This document shows, one piece after another, positions 12,943 through 26,035 of a DNA stretch of 64,000 bases. Source of the stretch: Atopsyche davidsoni (Eukaryota; Arthropoda; Insecta; Trichoptera; Hydrobiosidae); assembly GCA_022113835.1 (NCBI GenBank), contig JAILWY010000005.1, forward strand, positions 8,636,501 through 8,700,500, in the 5' to 3' direction. Position numbers and translations under genes: made by a program. The notes under the pieces are model-generated. The model saw nothing but the letters and a program-made list of their open reading frames with translations, was not told the DNA's origin and made no database searches. How positions within the stretch are numbered: the first letter of the stretch is position 1; the number at the start of each line of letters is the position of its first letter.

Positions 12943-12979
12943 CGGTGACTTCTAAGCGACAGAGGACAGTCGCGGCCAT
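12943..12979 (-). CDS. Possible minus-strand first coding exon (very short)
   Basis: On the minus strand an ATG at 12979-12977 opens MAATVLCRLEVT. The frame reaches a strong splice donor, CCG followed by GTACGT (plus-strand 12937-12942), after 37 bases, leaving one base of the next codon. Upstream, at 12980-13100, the DNA is GC-richer and carries a TTATAAG box (plus 13074-13080) about 95 bases before the ATG. That is what a promoter plus first exon would look like. No later exon of such a gene was recognised further left, so this is a candidate only. The same frame can be read on without splicing for 76 codons, ending at 12749, with no recognisable domain. Confidence 0.2.
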
Positions 12980-13109
12980 CGTCGTCTGTTTGGGTTTCTC
13001 TTCACGTCAACATTCGTTACGTGATTAACCCGGCTGATCTCCGCGCATCTCGAATGTCCGTCCATCCTCGCCGCTTATAAGGAAGTGAGCGACCGGGAGG
13101 TTGTATGGG

Positions 13110-16100
13110 TAATGGGACCTCAGCTATTATTTTCAGTCTGTTCATCGTAGTATAATGAATAATTTTATCAGTAAAAAGAAAATATTTCACTGTTAGTAAC
13201 CAGTAAGGCTGGAGCACAAATACGTAAGTAACGGTCACAGCTGTAGATAAAAATGCAATCAAACTACGATTGATTATAAATCACACGAGATATATAAACC
13301 AATCAAAAATCATGAAATGATTTTTATAAAATTTTATGACATCTTTTTGAGAGCGGTGCTTTTACCCTTACTCCGTTTTACTTCACCATACATACATACT
13401 TCAAAATACATTTTTGTATTTTACTCGCAAAATACTCACAAATTTAATACAATTAATGTTTAAAAAGTGACATGATGAGCTTAAATATATTATTAAATAG
13501 ATGTCAAGCCTTGTACAGCGTTAAATCAGCCAAAAACGATTTTTAAACACCGAGAAACGAATTGACGTCACCCCTGCTTCGTGTCCATCTCCGGTCTGCC
13601 AGAAATAAAGGACCATTTTACCTAGCGAAATCGTGTCATTTGATTTATTTAATTTTTACTTTATTATTCTATTGAGAAAGTTGATTTTTTTTACAAAGTA
13701 TTGAAAAAACTATAAATTATATTTATTTATTTTTTATTATTTAATTAATATCCATTTTCAGGGTAAAATAAAATCTTGAAGATTTTGAAAAATTTGATAA
13801 AATGATGACTTTTCAAAACCATAGTTTGTTAAAGATTTTTTTTTTTAATTTTTGAATTAATAAGACGCACATTTTTTATATTTTATATTTTAATTCCAAT
13901 TGAAAAAAAGACTTTTGGAATTCTTGGAAAATGTACCGGACAAATCTCCAAATTCCTACACTTCAATCGGAAAAAACACATATTTATCATATTAAAAGTA
14001 AATTTATAAAAAATGAAAAAATACCCTGTTCGGAAGAAAGGATGTATCTAACTTTTTGCATTTGATTTTTTTTTGATTGGTGCAGTCGATTTTTCGTAAA
14101 ATGTTCCAGAAAATGATCAAAAAAACTCGAGTATGCGACCAGTCACCTTAGGTAATATGATATAGTTCAAAGCTTACATAGTTTATATTTTTTACCTTCT
14201 GCACTAGAACTCTAAGGTCTAGCTGTTTTTCATTTTTTGAACTATGAAATGAATAATTTTCTCTTGAAGATCATTTATAAATCTTCAAGTATAGTTTATA
14301 CTCACATCTGGTCGACAGTATAAAAAATATTATAGATGCTTCATACGCACCTTCAACAAAAAAATTGCGTTAGTTTCCGCGGCAGGAGCCGGTGTCAAGC
14401 GCGGTCCAGCCAAACATGTTTTTATCGGGCGGGTGTGATTGATTGTCGACTTTACTACGGCACTTCTGGTTTAATGGTCCTAATTAAATAACCATATTTA
14501 CCCAGCGGAAGCAATCATTGCCAAAATAAAGACTACAACAAATCGTAAATATTTACTCATTAATCCTGTATTTCATGTTTTAATGTATTGCTTTACACCA
14601 TGGCTTATCAGAGCTTATCGATTATGTAAATTAATATAATTATGATTGGTTGATTGTTTGACTACACGAATGCTTAATGGATACAACAGCTGCAAAGAAG
14701 TTTGTCTTACTAAATATTTCAGTCGGAATGATTTTCATCTGATTGAAACGATAATCTCGATAAAAAATAATGCAGGGATATTACCATAAGTTAATAATTA
14801 AGATAAGTGTTATTAAAAGGAGGCAAAAAGAGCTTTTTGCTACAATACATTACGACATTAACTTTCCTTATACTTGCTTGACTAACATCATTCTGTGTAG
14901 GTGTATATATTTCATGATTTGTATTTTACTGTTTCAAATCTACTTTAACAATGCTTGACATCGAAGTGACTCTGGTGATCAATAATAACTAGTCGTACCC
15001 ACCACAAACATTTTTCATATCTACAATAAAAAAAACTGCTCTCGATTGTCATTGGATTTATTTTTAACTTTAGCTCTATGTGAATGTAGATGTATCTGAA
15101 AGTTAATATGGAATATGTTTGAAGTTTATTTTGAAGCATATACGAGTATATCTATGTTTATATTTAATATTTTTTAAATAAATTTCTTAGTTGTACGAGA
15201 ATGCTCGTTTTGTCTCTCTTAATAGAAATTCTTCAAACAATCAATTTGAATCAAAAGACTTCTCAAATTAAAATGATTATTTTTTTAAATTATTGAATTA
15301 ATCACCTCGTGATAAACTTTGTATTAAAGTGGTAATTTTTTTATTGCAACGCGAATTTTATGATTATGATGGATTTAATATTTTTATTGTTTTAACTACA
15401 GAACTTTTATCATATTGCTATTACATCAAACTGATCAGTGAAGATTAATGTTTTTAATATCGGTATATCATTTTGTACGTCCGTTGAAATTTGTTAAGCC
15501 CCGTTTTTTTTTTCTTTTAAAAATAAATTCGTTGAAATATATTGTATGTTTGTCAGATAATTTGAAGTACATAAGCTATGTTTGACATTTAACATGACAT
15601 CTTAACTTTCAGACAGTTTTCGCAAAGTCTCAGATTAAATATAATCTTTTTTTCGGTTCGCTTTTGACGAGATTGCCTCATCGGAGGTCGTGACAAGTTG
15701 ATTTAATCAACCGTCAACGGTGTAAATGATCTCAGCTCAAAATAAATGTAGCAAGACATCCGTCAAATGGCCAGCCCAGAGTTCAATCTTCAAGCATATC
15801 ACGTACCTCTTCCGACAAATATTTATTTAATAATAAATCCAACTCTTTCTAAAACTAAAGCAGGCTGACCGTGTATTAGGTATGAGAAAAAAATACACGA
15901 AGCAAATAGCCCATACCGTTGTCCAGGTAATAACATCTATCATTGGGATTTTATTCAACACAGTTGCCTTAGCCTGCTCTATCTTTCGCCCGTATCAAGT
16001 TCGCATTCATCAAAACAATTTTATTTTTTTCCTGCCACTCGGTATAACTTCTTGTTTATCTTACAAAATCAAATATATCTGCAATATATGAGCATGTTAA

Positions 16101-18123
16101 TAAAATCAAAACAAGGAGCCGTAAAGAACCTTAGTATTTTTCTCAAAAAACAGGATTTTTTTATGTTATTAAAAATGAACTTAAATAATGCACAAGTACT
16201 TCAGAAACTCTTAGTTACTTAGAACTTAGAAACGTGATAGTTTTGTTAACACTCTAACCTTATATTAAAAATAACAATTCATATAATAATTTTAGAACTT
16301 AGAGCAGGTTTGCGTTATTGAACGAAATACATTATATATTTTTTAAATTTTTATATTAATTATAGCTTACGTGTACGAGAAACTTTACTTTATTTAAGTT
16401 AGTAAAACAACAATTCAAATGCTTATAATTAATAACTACCATCTATTTTCAAGCACGTAACAAAGTATTAAACTTTTTTCATTCTTCGGGCTGTTGCTAA
16501 TGACTTTGTTACAACAGTTAACCGTTCGGTCATTATTAATGTTTATAAAGAACCAATAAGAACATTCTTTTAATTGTGTATGGAGCCTTGTTAATCAGAG
16601 CTATTCTGAGAGATCACAAAGGCTATAATCTACACAGTTTATTTCAGACCACGACGCAAAAACAAATTAATTTTGTTGTTATACCAATGTTTTGAATTTA
16701 ACGCTGATGCATAGCTCTTGTCACCCCACATCGTGAAGTGACAAGAAATAATTCCCGTCGCTGTATAAGCCAGAAGTTACGCCCATGGATGATCTACGGT
16801 CCAGGCGGGCCGACTTAAAAGCGGCCCGCGTCGTACTTTCGTTCCTGCGAATCTACTTGTCGACAGACGTTTTTAATCATAACATTAATAATGAAATGCC
16901 ATTTGTAAGTACCTACTTACTTTCATTTTATATATTGCTCAAGTCGTGCTTTTCGGTGGCTTCCTTGTTAGCGAAGTTGCACGACTTTAGCATTGTTTAA
17001 ATTAGCGAAATCAAATACGTAATAATTTTGAAGAGTCTCTTGATAGAATTAAATTGAAATTTTTTTTTTTATTACCAATAAGTATTTTATGTGATTTTCA
17101 AATTTTCACCCGACTAGTTTTGACGAACTACTACGTCGGCATTTTCAAGCAGAGTGAAACATATTTTGGCGATACTAGTAAAATGTGAAAATCTCGAATA
17201 AAAATATGATAAACGTCACTCATAATTCTTGATGGTAAAACGATGCACAAATTATGCAACGTATTAAAAGCGTTATTTTTTTGCAAATTTTATACAAATG
17301 CTTTCCAACTTTTTTTATACTTTCTCATGTATAAAAATGTTTCTAAAAATATATATTTGAATTATTTATCTAATAGGTCCACAAGGAATTTCATTTTATT
17401 TTAATGACTCATATCCGTAATTTAAAAATATAAGTTAGATTAATGGCTTTAATTATATTGAAAATGTTACAAACCGCAGAGCGAACACTTGCTCTAAAAA
17501 TAAGGTAAAAATAACCATGTTCATATAATTTCCAAAGTAATTTGTTCCGCATATCTGGGATCAGGAAACACTTTCCTCGTAACTAATACCTTTGAATAAT
17601 TTTTCAAAAAAAAATACTACATGATTTTCACATTTTTCAGCCGCGACACTTTTTTGCGTACAAAAACATATTACTCCCGCTGGCTTTTTGACAAAAGCTT
17701 ACTGAAAAAAAAAGTTCGCTATCTAATATGAATAATTTTGGAACGAAAATTTTATCGTGATCTCTTATATATTTCAAACGTCACATTATATTAAATTTCT
17801 AACATTTTACTGTGAATTTATTTTCAGCCGGCACGCAAAAATGGTTTCGCAATCTGTATTAAACTCGATATTTTATTTTATATCGGATTTCGCGATGGAA
17901 AGGTTCAAATGAAAATCATATTAATTTAGAGAACCAATAAACACTGGCATTACAATCACATGGCTGGACTTGCTCTGCGGTAAAACTATAATCATATTAA
18001 ATTCTGGGAATCATTCTCGTATAGCAAAACTAGCAAAGTATGACATCATTGAACTTTTTTCTCATTCGTGTTACAGATCAAATTACTATGTAGCAATGAA
18101 TATTAAAAAGGATGATATTATAT

Positions 18124-18130
<7 letters not shown>
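13110..18130. other. AT-rich non-coding stretch
   Basis: Five kilobases without a supported gene. Small GC-richer spots occur at about 14375-14460 and 16740-16860. The longest frames (14770-14958, 15882-16091, 16785-17000 on the plus strand) give peptides of no recognisable family. The frame at 15882 could end at a CAG/GTAATA donor after 15 or so codons, but has no other support. Long A and T runs are frequent. Confidence 0.55.

Positions 18131-18212
<82 letters not shown>
18131..18212. repeat. TA dinucleotide microsatellite, about 41 units
   Basis: An uninterrupted run of TA repeats about 82 bases long. The peptide of alternating Tyr-Ile that a translation gives here is an artefact of the repeat. 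Confidence 0.97.
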
Positions 18213-18215
<3 letters not shown>

Positions 18216-18779
18216 GAAGTATATATTATAAATATTAAAATTTAAATATATTTTTTACCTGCGTGGAAATATCTTTGTATTTTATGGCTCATTCTGAAAA
18301 AACCATAAAAACGATTCTGTGTTTTGTATAAAATATTCTAGTACATTTTTCAAATAATAATAAAGATAACACAATGCCACGCCTTACACATAAAACAACA
18401 ATAAAAAAAGGTATGAATAATTTGAATGTGATATTATCTGTATTTCCACTTTTTCAGAGGATATCAATTTTCTATGAAATATCATATCTATAATGAAATA
18501 AACGTATAAGAGTCATTAATTTTTTTTTTATTTTAACTAGTCGTTACATTCATTTAAAAAAATGTATAAGATGTAAATTTATATTTTTTATAAATAAAAA
18601 TATTTGTACCCTTAGGTTGAGTAAGGTTAAGTAAGGTTGTTTAAAAATTAAAGAATTATTGTTTATTGTTTGAAATTAAATTGTAAGTTTTAATATTTTC
18701 AGTTAAGAACACTAAAACGGTATCCATTAATTAAAACATCAATAAAAAAAGTAAACAAAAACACATTTGCACCACATCG

Positions 18780-18995
18780 CCAGGTCAGACGTATGCAAAG
18801 ACTCTTCGATTAAGATTACACCGAGCAGATAGGGTGACCGCCGCTCGGGCAGTTCTCGGGAACGGTCGCTCAAATTAACGTAATAGCGCGACTTTGATGT
18901 GAACGCACGGACCAGACGCAATGGGTCGGTTCAGCACCGCCGGGACAGTTCAGCTCCGACGATTCAGCACCGCCACATTACTTAGCCTGCAACTG
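18780..18995. other. GC-rich patch with short direct repeats
   Basis: The block stands out from its AT-rich neighbours. It contains two copies of TTCAGCACCGCC (near 18931 and 18964) with a related TTCAGCTCCG between them, so a unit of about 17 bases is partly repeated. A minus-strand frame of 60 codons crosses it without a recognisable domain. It may be a cis-regulatory element or a transposon remnant. Confidence 0.5.
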
Positions 18996-19499
18996 CTAGA
19001 CCGCATGGTGCTTAAACTTCGCTTATATTTGTGAATGCATTGGAATTACTAACACAGGGGTTATCAAAAAACAGTCTCTAAAGGACTTGAAATACAATAG
19101 CTAACTGTATACATAAGGCTTAAAAAATATTTTTATTTGTTTTCTCAAAAAAATACAGATTGAAGATTAATGTTGAACTTAATTTTTTATTTGTATACTA
19201 TATTGTATCAACATCTCAGTACGTAAATCTAGCATATATCAAAGATTTCATTATATACCCTGAAAACATTCAGCCTTCTGCAGTTTTAAAAAGAAATACA
19301 AAATATCCTTTCAGTAAGCTTGAATACTCATTGTTTCAATTTGATTCAAAATTAAGTATTAAATTCTTGATATCTTGCAAAAGACTAGCGACATAGGTAA
19401 AATTATCTTAAGCCCTGTTGCCCATATTAAAAAACGTGCGTGCTTCCAAAATATAGGTATTTGAGATAGAATTTTGTAATATAAGAGTTTCAGGGACTT

Positions 19500-19660
19500 C
19501 CTAGAACGGCTTAACAAAGTGCTGTATCTGGTGGTGAAGAAACATCGGCGCTTTACCTGTGGTGATGAAACATCCCAGCCCTGAATCAGACCGACCGACG
19601 AACCGCCTACCAGAAGAGAGCCAAGCGACACGCCCCGTTTGTACAAAAAATCATAAATCG
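19500..19660. other. GC-richer block, unassigned, possible old insertion
   Basis: The motif GGTGGTGAAGAAACATC near 19530 returns with changes as GGTGATGAAACATCC near 19561. On the minus strand the segment is open and reads RGVSLGSLLVGGSSVGLIQG and onward (19359-19646). I do not recognise a family. It lies directly before a tRNA-like fragment and may belong to the same insertion. Confidence 0.35.
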
Positions 19661-19672
19661 TCTAATTTGAGC

Positions 19673-19775
19673 AAGTGCCGAAGTAGCCGAGTGGGTTGAA
19701 AATTGCATTTTTTTGGTAACGACTGATTCACACTTAGCTGGATCTGGTTAATGCGTGATCCGAGATTCCCGCGAT
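19673..19775 (+). mobile_element. Possible tRNA-derived SINE fragment
   Basis: TAGCCGAGTGG at 19684-19694 matches the RNA polymerase III A box of a Leu/Ser-type tRNA. GATCCGAGATTCCC at 19757-19770 is a poor B-box match at a plausible distance for a SINE. No clear tail or target duplication was found, and cloverleaf folding looks poor, so this is not a functional tRNA gene. Confidence 0.35.
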
Positions 19776-21769
19776 TGCTTTGGTCCATTTTTTTACTGAT
19801 TGAACTGTTTCATATTTAACGCAAGGTGGAAAATACCAGACATGATTTACCAGAAATATTTTTTTTTGTTTTGTTTCGTTAGGAGACTAAAGCGCAAGGC
19901 TATCTAAAAAAAAGTTTTTATTATAAAATTGATCTAATATTTTTAGCAATAACTATGCAAGGAATGCAGTCCCATTGCAAGAGTCTACTAAGCTCTTGAG
20001 GTCACAATTAATAAATATTTGTCAAGGCGTTTCAAATCTTGTCTAATGAACCATTTTTTTGCAATATTTAGCGTTCTTCTTACTTAAAAAAAAAATAACA
20101 TTATTTTTTGTCTTAATAGTCGATTAATATCACGGTATCAGAAGTCTTTAACTTTTATGTTTTATCACCATAATTATGATTGAATTATTGATTCAATAAT
20201 AATAACTCTTGAACGGCAGTTTACTAGTCCTGTCTTAAAAGCCTCATAAATTTAAACAGACCAATTGAACTCTTATATATTTTATTTGTTATAATGTTTT
20301 ATTGCTCAAATAAATACCTGAAAATCTATCATCATAAAGAAATATATTTAAATTAAATAAATAATTCAACAAACTGTATATTATGTACTTTTCTGTACGT
20401 AAGTTGTTTAGCTAAATACAAAATATTTTCAGTCAAACAGAATGAACGTAAAATGAGTTGAGTATTGTTCTGAACAAATTTGAGACCTGCGAAGTATCAA
20501 TCAAGATTCGATGAGCGAAAAACCAAGCATAATAACATGAATCACTTTTAGATACAATATCATTCATTCACTTTAACCATGTGGGTGTAGCAATTCTGAT
20601 CTGATTTATATTTAAATTTTTCCTTTATCTAGTTCGCTCGTAAATAAATCATACAGAAAAATATACTTGTTATTTTTAAACTACCGAGTATTTTAAATAT
20701 CAATTATATTTTCAAAAATCACATAGATATCTTTATTAATGTGTTTTTAAATATATACAGAGTTTCCGTTATCTCCGATTCGAATTATTTATAATTACCC
20801 GAGTATGTAATGAGTCTATTTTGGACCACCTTCCAAGGTATTTAATCGAGACTTCCCATCAATATTCATTTAGTATCCGAGCTGGACTGATCGCTTCCAT
20901 AAAACAAATTACATCTATATCGATTAAATAAATGAAGATACTGTTAATTAAATATCGAGTTACATCACTTACAAACGAACTCGTAACAGCTTTGTTGATG
21001 TTTTATATTGGTTATTTATTCAATAGCTTTAAACCAATGCACACATTTTTTTAACCTGTTCTATTAAAGAACCCGCATTTTTAAAACCATAATAAACATC
21101 GCCGAGCTATTAATATATTTTAACTCGTGTTTTCATGTTTAACAGGCATGCCACCTCGTATGTCAGACCAACTCTCATACATATATATTACATATATATA
21201 AATCAATATTGTACAATAATTACAATGAAGACTTAGTTAACTTAACTGTGGCATCATTACTACTTTAAAATATAAGTTATATTATCTTAAGTCAGAAATA
21301 ATTTATTTTTGTGGACTATTCTGGATTCTAATAGCACACTTCTAATACTTTGATGTAATCAATTTCGTGTTATCGTTTACAACTTTAAAACTCTATTATG
21401 AAATGGTTGTTTACAAAAAACTATATTTAAGCTGTTTTCATGCTTATTCAATAGTAATTTAAACAGCACACACATTTTTTGGAAATTTATAAAGTAATTC
21501 CTAATAAAAGTTTACTTATTATTTTATATTTCACAGTAAAAATATATGTTTTATCAATATTTTATATTAAAAAAGGATGCACATAAAGCCAAATCCAGAA
21601 TGGGTTAAACCAGCTTACCTTTTCAACGTCAGTGGGTATAGTTTATCATATTGATTATGTTTTTATCAGGATATTCACTTTTGCTCTAAGTGGTCACAAT
21701 AAAAAATGTCTATATAAACATGGCATAAATTTGGGCATTCTACATATCAAACCTAAATTTCTACATCTT
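19776..21769. other. AT-rich non-coding stretch
   Basis: No reading frame of note, no recognisable repeat and no GC-rich block. Nothing seen. Confidence 0.6.
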
Positions 21770-21779
21770 ACCCAACAAT

Positions 21780-21888
21780 CTTCTTCGTAATCTCCGATTC
21801 TCGCGTTCTGGTTGGCTAACGAGAGAGCGTCGTTCATCATTCGAGCAGTTGCGATCGGCGATTATTCTTAATTTAGAGCAGCCATGAT
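21780..21888 (+). promoter_or_regulatory. Possible promoter with a five-base coding start at a splice donor
   Basis: A GC-richer segment contains TCATCATTCGAGCAGTTGCG (21835-21854), which shares TCGAGCAGT with the promoter-like block at 6446. It is followed by a short leader, then ATGAT at 21884-21888 directly before a GTAAGC donor at 21889-21894. A start codon split off in a tiny first exon is known in animal genes, but here it rests only on these short signals. Downstream exons were not identified. Confidence 0.2.
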
Positions 21889-21894
21889 GTAAGC

Positions 21895-23530
21895 AGTTGC
21901 TCTTGTCTCTCTACAACGATTAAATATTCCGCTAAATGTATTCAAAACCGATTAATTTCACACTAATTACAGTGTTAAAACATGTCGATGACAAACCTCT
22001 TTTTGTTGACAATTTTCAAGCGCATATCTCAATCAAGAATATTAATTTTATCATAAATATGATTTTATAAAACTACTGTAAAAATACCTAACTCTTTTAT
22101 TTGTTATTATGTCGATTTTAATGTTTCATCTAAAATCTTTTTAAAAAATTAAAATTAAAATTTAAAATTAAAATTTCTTAAAAATTTCATCTTTAACATC
22201 TAAATTTTTTTTTTCAGTTGTCAGTTTCTTTGACCTTGGTACATCCATACCTAATTACAAAGCTGGGGTTTTAATATAACAATTCAAATTGATATTTATT
22301 TTTTTAAAAGACTTTATGAAATTGAAACAATGTGCGCATCTAACATTTATGAAAATAAATCCAAATTATATTAATATTAAAAGTTATCGTTCTAGTATTT
22401 TTTTATATTAAACACTTTTGAACATAAGTTCCTTGTATATTCTATTAGAGTTTTATTGAGATCATTTTATCTTATTTTCATTTAAATATTTTATAAACAT
22501 TTGTATTAGCTATGTTTCTGGTTTTAATGTGAGACTAGACCCCTTTTTTTATTAAACGATTATTTCAATAAATTTACTTTTTAAACAATAACTATATATC
22601 ATAAATCACTATAATTTAGCTACTTCTGATGAAAATTCTACTTTATTATTTTTGTTCTCATTTACAAAATATTTAAATAGGAATAAATGAAAATATAATT
22701 TCAAAAATGTATTGTTGTATAGTATTTTTTTTATGGAACTGTCAAATTAGAGATTTACGGTTCCTTTAAAAGAAAATGGGGCCTAACTGTCCCAATAAAG
22801 AATCAGTGTTTTCTTTAACAATTAAGTTTTTCTGTATTTACTCAATTCTATTTTTTAAATTCTTTTTACGTTATAAAACTTTATTATTATTTAGCTTGAA
22901 AAAATTTCTTTAGTTTGTTTACCAAATTATTCTGTATCAAATTTTACAAAGTTGCTAAGACACGATTTATCAATGTAAATTAAGCGGAAATAATAATTTA
23001 TTATGTAAATGTCGTATTATAATTATTATGAGCCATCCCAACCAAAGAGACAAACTACTGTGAGATAAAATTCATTAAATTTAATAAAACAGTAGTTTAT
23101 TAAACTATACAATAATTTTGTATCTAGATTAAGTCCACGAAACAGAAAACATTCCTAATGTCTTCCGATTCAAACATCAGATATCTGTATTTTTTAAGCT
23201 TTTATTCCAATTCATGTACAGGTTCATCTATTTTTAATTAGAATAACTATAAGCGCATAGCAAAGGGCAGTGGTTCTCAAGCGTCGTTACGTGTTTGAAA
23301 TCGATAGAACTATAAATTGAAAACCAATTTCATATTATCACAGGTAAGAAGTCCATCTCTTGATTACATAATCATTCCAATGAAGATACAACCATCCTAA
23401 ATGTGTCAGTTTTCCAAGAAGCACCAAAATAATTACCCTTTTGTATATAATATTTTAGTATGAATTTTGCAAATTCATTCAAGGTTAATTAGCAAAATAG
23501 GTGATTGTATTTAATACACCTATTTAAGTA
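21895..23530. other. AT-rich non-coding stretch
   Basis: Very A+T-rich. A stretch near 22140-22180 is made of repeated AAATTA/TAAAAT words, and no frame of interest is present. Nothing else seen. Confidence 0.6.
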
Positions 23531-23544
23531 AAAAATATTTATTT

Positions 23545-23917
23545 AGTGCCTTTTCTCATAGAAAGATGGTGACCATTTCATTAAACTATCCTGGGCTAGT
23601 TTCACTAATTCAGCCGTAATTCTGACTACCAGCCGCTGGTTCAAATTCCGCATCCACGTTAACATCCTACTTCCAATACCTCTTCTTCTTTCGATTTTTC
23701 CTTGGACAATCAGCGTAGGGTGATATACTTACTGTTTCGAAAAATGTTGCCAAAATACGACCCTACATTTTTTACCATCGTCAGGAGTTTTCTTTATATG
23801 CGCATTCTGTGCAAGACGGTCAACCCATGGTATTTGAAAGATTTTGCCATATAGCCACATTTCAAACGCCTCAATTCTTCGCATACTAGTCTTAAGTGCC
23901 TGTCGCATCAAACTCAT
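23545..23917 (-). mobile_element. 3' fragment of an RTE-type LINE, 5'-truncated
   Basis: On the minus strand the first part (23917 to 23729) reads MRRIEAFEMWLYGKIFQIPW followed by VDRLAQN. This is the typical C-terminal segment after the reverse transcriptase domain of insect RTE-like endonuclease/reverse transcriptase proteins. After a frame break the second part reads IVQGKIERRRGIGSR, then MRNLNQRL and LVKLAQDSLMKW, the expected tail in the right order. Endonuclease and reverse transcriptase cores are missing, so this is a dead 5'-truncated copy. The clade is judged from memory of the tail motifs. Confidence 0.75.
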
Positions 23918-23994
23918 TAGATTTTACATGTAAATAACTATCATTGGTTGGAATTACACCAGCACGGTGCATTCAGCGATAAATCATTGATGAA

Positions 23995-24222
23995 TATTTA
24001 ATAAATATTCATTGCTGAGGGCGTGGCGGACAAAAGTTTAGCATCACCTGAGTCGTGTATTTTTTTGGCTACCTGCGAGATGGTACCCGTCAGATACCGA
24101 ACTGTCTCATGGAGGCCCAGTCGGACGGCATCTGTGTGTGGACTAGTCCCCAGTCGGGGCTCAAACCTGATTTGTAATCGTGCACACGATCGCTCTTAAC
24201 CACTGCGCGCATGTGCTAGCCG
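23995..24222 (-). mobile_element. tRNA-derived SINE, minus strand
   Basis: Read on the minus strand, TGCGCGCAGTGGTTAAG (about 24211-24195) is an A box and GGTTTGAGCCCC (24167-24156) is a B box, spaced as in a tRNA. A body of about 150 bases follows to about 23995. The 3' end runs into AATATTTATT-type sequence. A target duplication could not be settled. The tRNA-like head is diverged and would not make a functional tRNA. Confidence 0.6.
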
Positions 24223-24484
24223 TTATTAGTGCCTAGACAATTAAAATAAAAAGTTTTGTAACATTTTTTTGAAGATCTACTTCAGCATAAAAGCTCCTCT
24301 CGTAAATGCCTCCATACGGTCGGTGATAACGGAGTATCGACATAAATAATCTCGTATTAGGAATTATAATTATTTGAGCGTATCCAATCTTTCATGTTAT
24401 TGAATGCCATCTGTCGTTTCTCATACTATTATTCTCATACTAGTTCTGATAATTAAAATGGTTTTTAAGTTAATCCTTCTTTAT

Positions 24485-24545
24485 CAAATGCCTCTCCTCA
24501 GAGGAGGTAGGCGACCATTTCACTGAGCGTATATACTCATGCTGC
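24485..24545 (-). mobile_element. Short 3' end of the same LINE family
   Basis: The minus strand reads AAATGGTCGCCTACCTCCTC, then TGAGGAGAGGCA. This is closely related to the terminal sequence of the LINE copies ending near 23550 and 33130. Only the last few dozen bases of the element are recognisable. The flank 24546-24625 is GC-richer but unassigned. Confidence 0.6.
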
Positions 24546-24625
24546 ATGTTCATGGTTTTCTAAAGGGAAAGTCCCTGGGTCCTTCTATGCCATCTGCACC
24601 ATCGTACACCGTTTTCTTGAGTTAA

Positions 24626-26035
24626 CCGACTTTAAAAAATCAAAAATATAAATACGATAATTTAGGTCACACCAACACAAAAAAAAAATTAAAAACCTCC
24701 GAATAAGTTTTTATTAATATTGGTATAATTGAAGTAAGTAACATTTTTTCATGTTTTAAAGTAGAAATATATTCTCGTGTCATAGTTTTTAGATAAAAAT
24801 ATTTTGCAACACAGTTATCATTTTTTGGTAATTCTTAGAAATGTGAAAAATTATCAGCATGTTGTGAAAGTTAAGGAAATTGAAACAACACTAGTCTTTA
24901 TATTTGTTGATGAATTGTATTCATAAATAACCTATCATAATTTATTATTTACTTTATTTGTTGTTTGAATTAAATAAGAGTTTTAATGAATATCCATGCA
25001 ACTCTAGTTGTCTTTGTTCCGTGTCATTTATAAACATATTTTAAAGCATACAATAACTTCACAGTGATACTATCTTCATTATATAACCTTTTTTTAAAAC
25101 TTATTTTCTTTTGTGTAATTTATTATGCAACAAAAATGATGACTTGACTTGAAGACTTCAATCTTTACGATCAGCTGCTCTGATGTAAAATAAAAGTCAA
25201 AATCCATAACCCCAAAAACGCAGGGCAAACGGTATAATTTTTTAATAAATAATAATTATGAATTCAATTTTACAAACAGACTTCTTCAAATATACATATT
25301 AGTATATTTATTAAATATTTTACAATCGTTACCAAAATTTTAATTTGAACATTAAAAATCTGCGTTTTGTGGAAAACCTTAACTTTTCTATACTGCACTA
25401 AATTAAAAACAGCAAAGTTTTTTTAAAATAAAATAATTTTTCATTTAAAATAATTTACATATTTGATTGTTGTTAACTTGTTAAATCAAGCAGATCGTTT
25501 ATAATTCTGTCTGCAATGTTCTGTTATTCTCTGATTTTATCTTATCTTTATTATTGATGGCAAAATGTGAGCAAGATTTGCTATAGGTAATGTAGTTGAA
25601 GAGAACAGATGTCAGTGATCGTTGTACTTGTATCTATATACAATTATTTTTTTCACATAGATGCATAAATAACCTTTGATGATTTTTTTTTATAAAATAC
25701 GTATTATAATACTTTTTGGGTAATATCAATTTTTTTCAATGAAATAAATGACTGGTCCTATTTTATCGTTTGAACGACTTTTTTTTTCATCTTAAATGTG
25801 TATTTGACAATGATGGAAAACACTGAAAAGACTTCGTAAAACTCTCGACAACAACATTTCTTCTAATCGCTGAAATATTCAATATATTACATAATATGTT
25901 ACAATATATTCCACATCCATGCATATTTATATTCTATTGACATGCTAAGCATTAGCAACAAAATATCACATGTGTTTTCTGCATTTGCGAATGAATATTT
26001 TTAAGTAGGTCTATGTTCATTTTTGTGAATAATTT
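24626..26035. other. AT-rich non-coding stretch
   Basis: Nothing recognisable: no frame with a domain, no repeat array, no GC-rich block. Confidence 0.6.

Noticed and set aside
17970..18245. Plus-strand frame of 91 codons
   Set aside because: Most of it is a Tyr-Ile run produced by the TA microsatellite.
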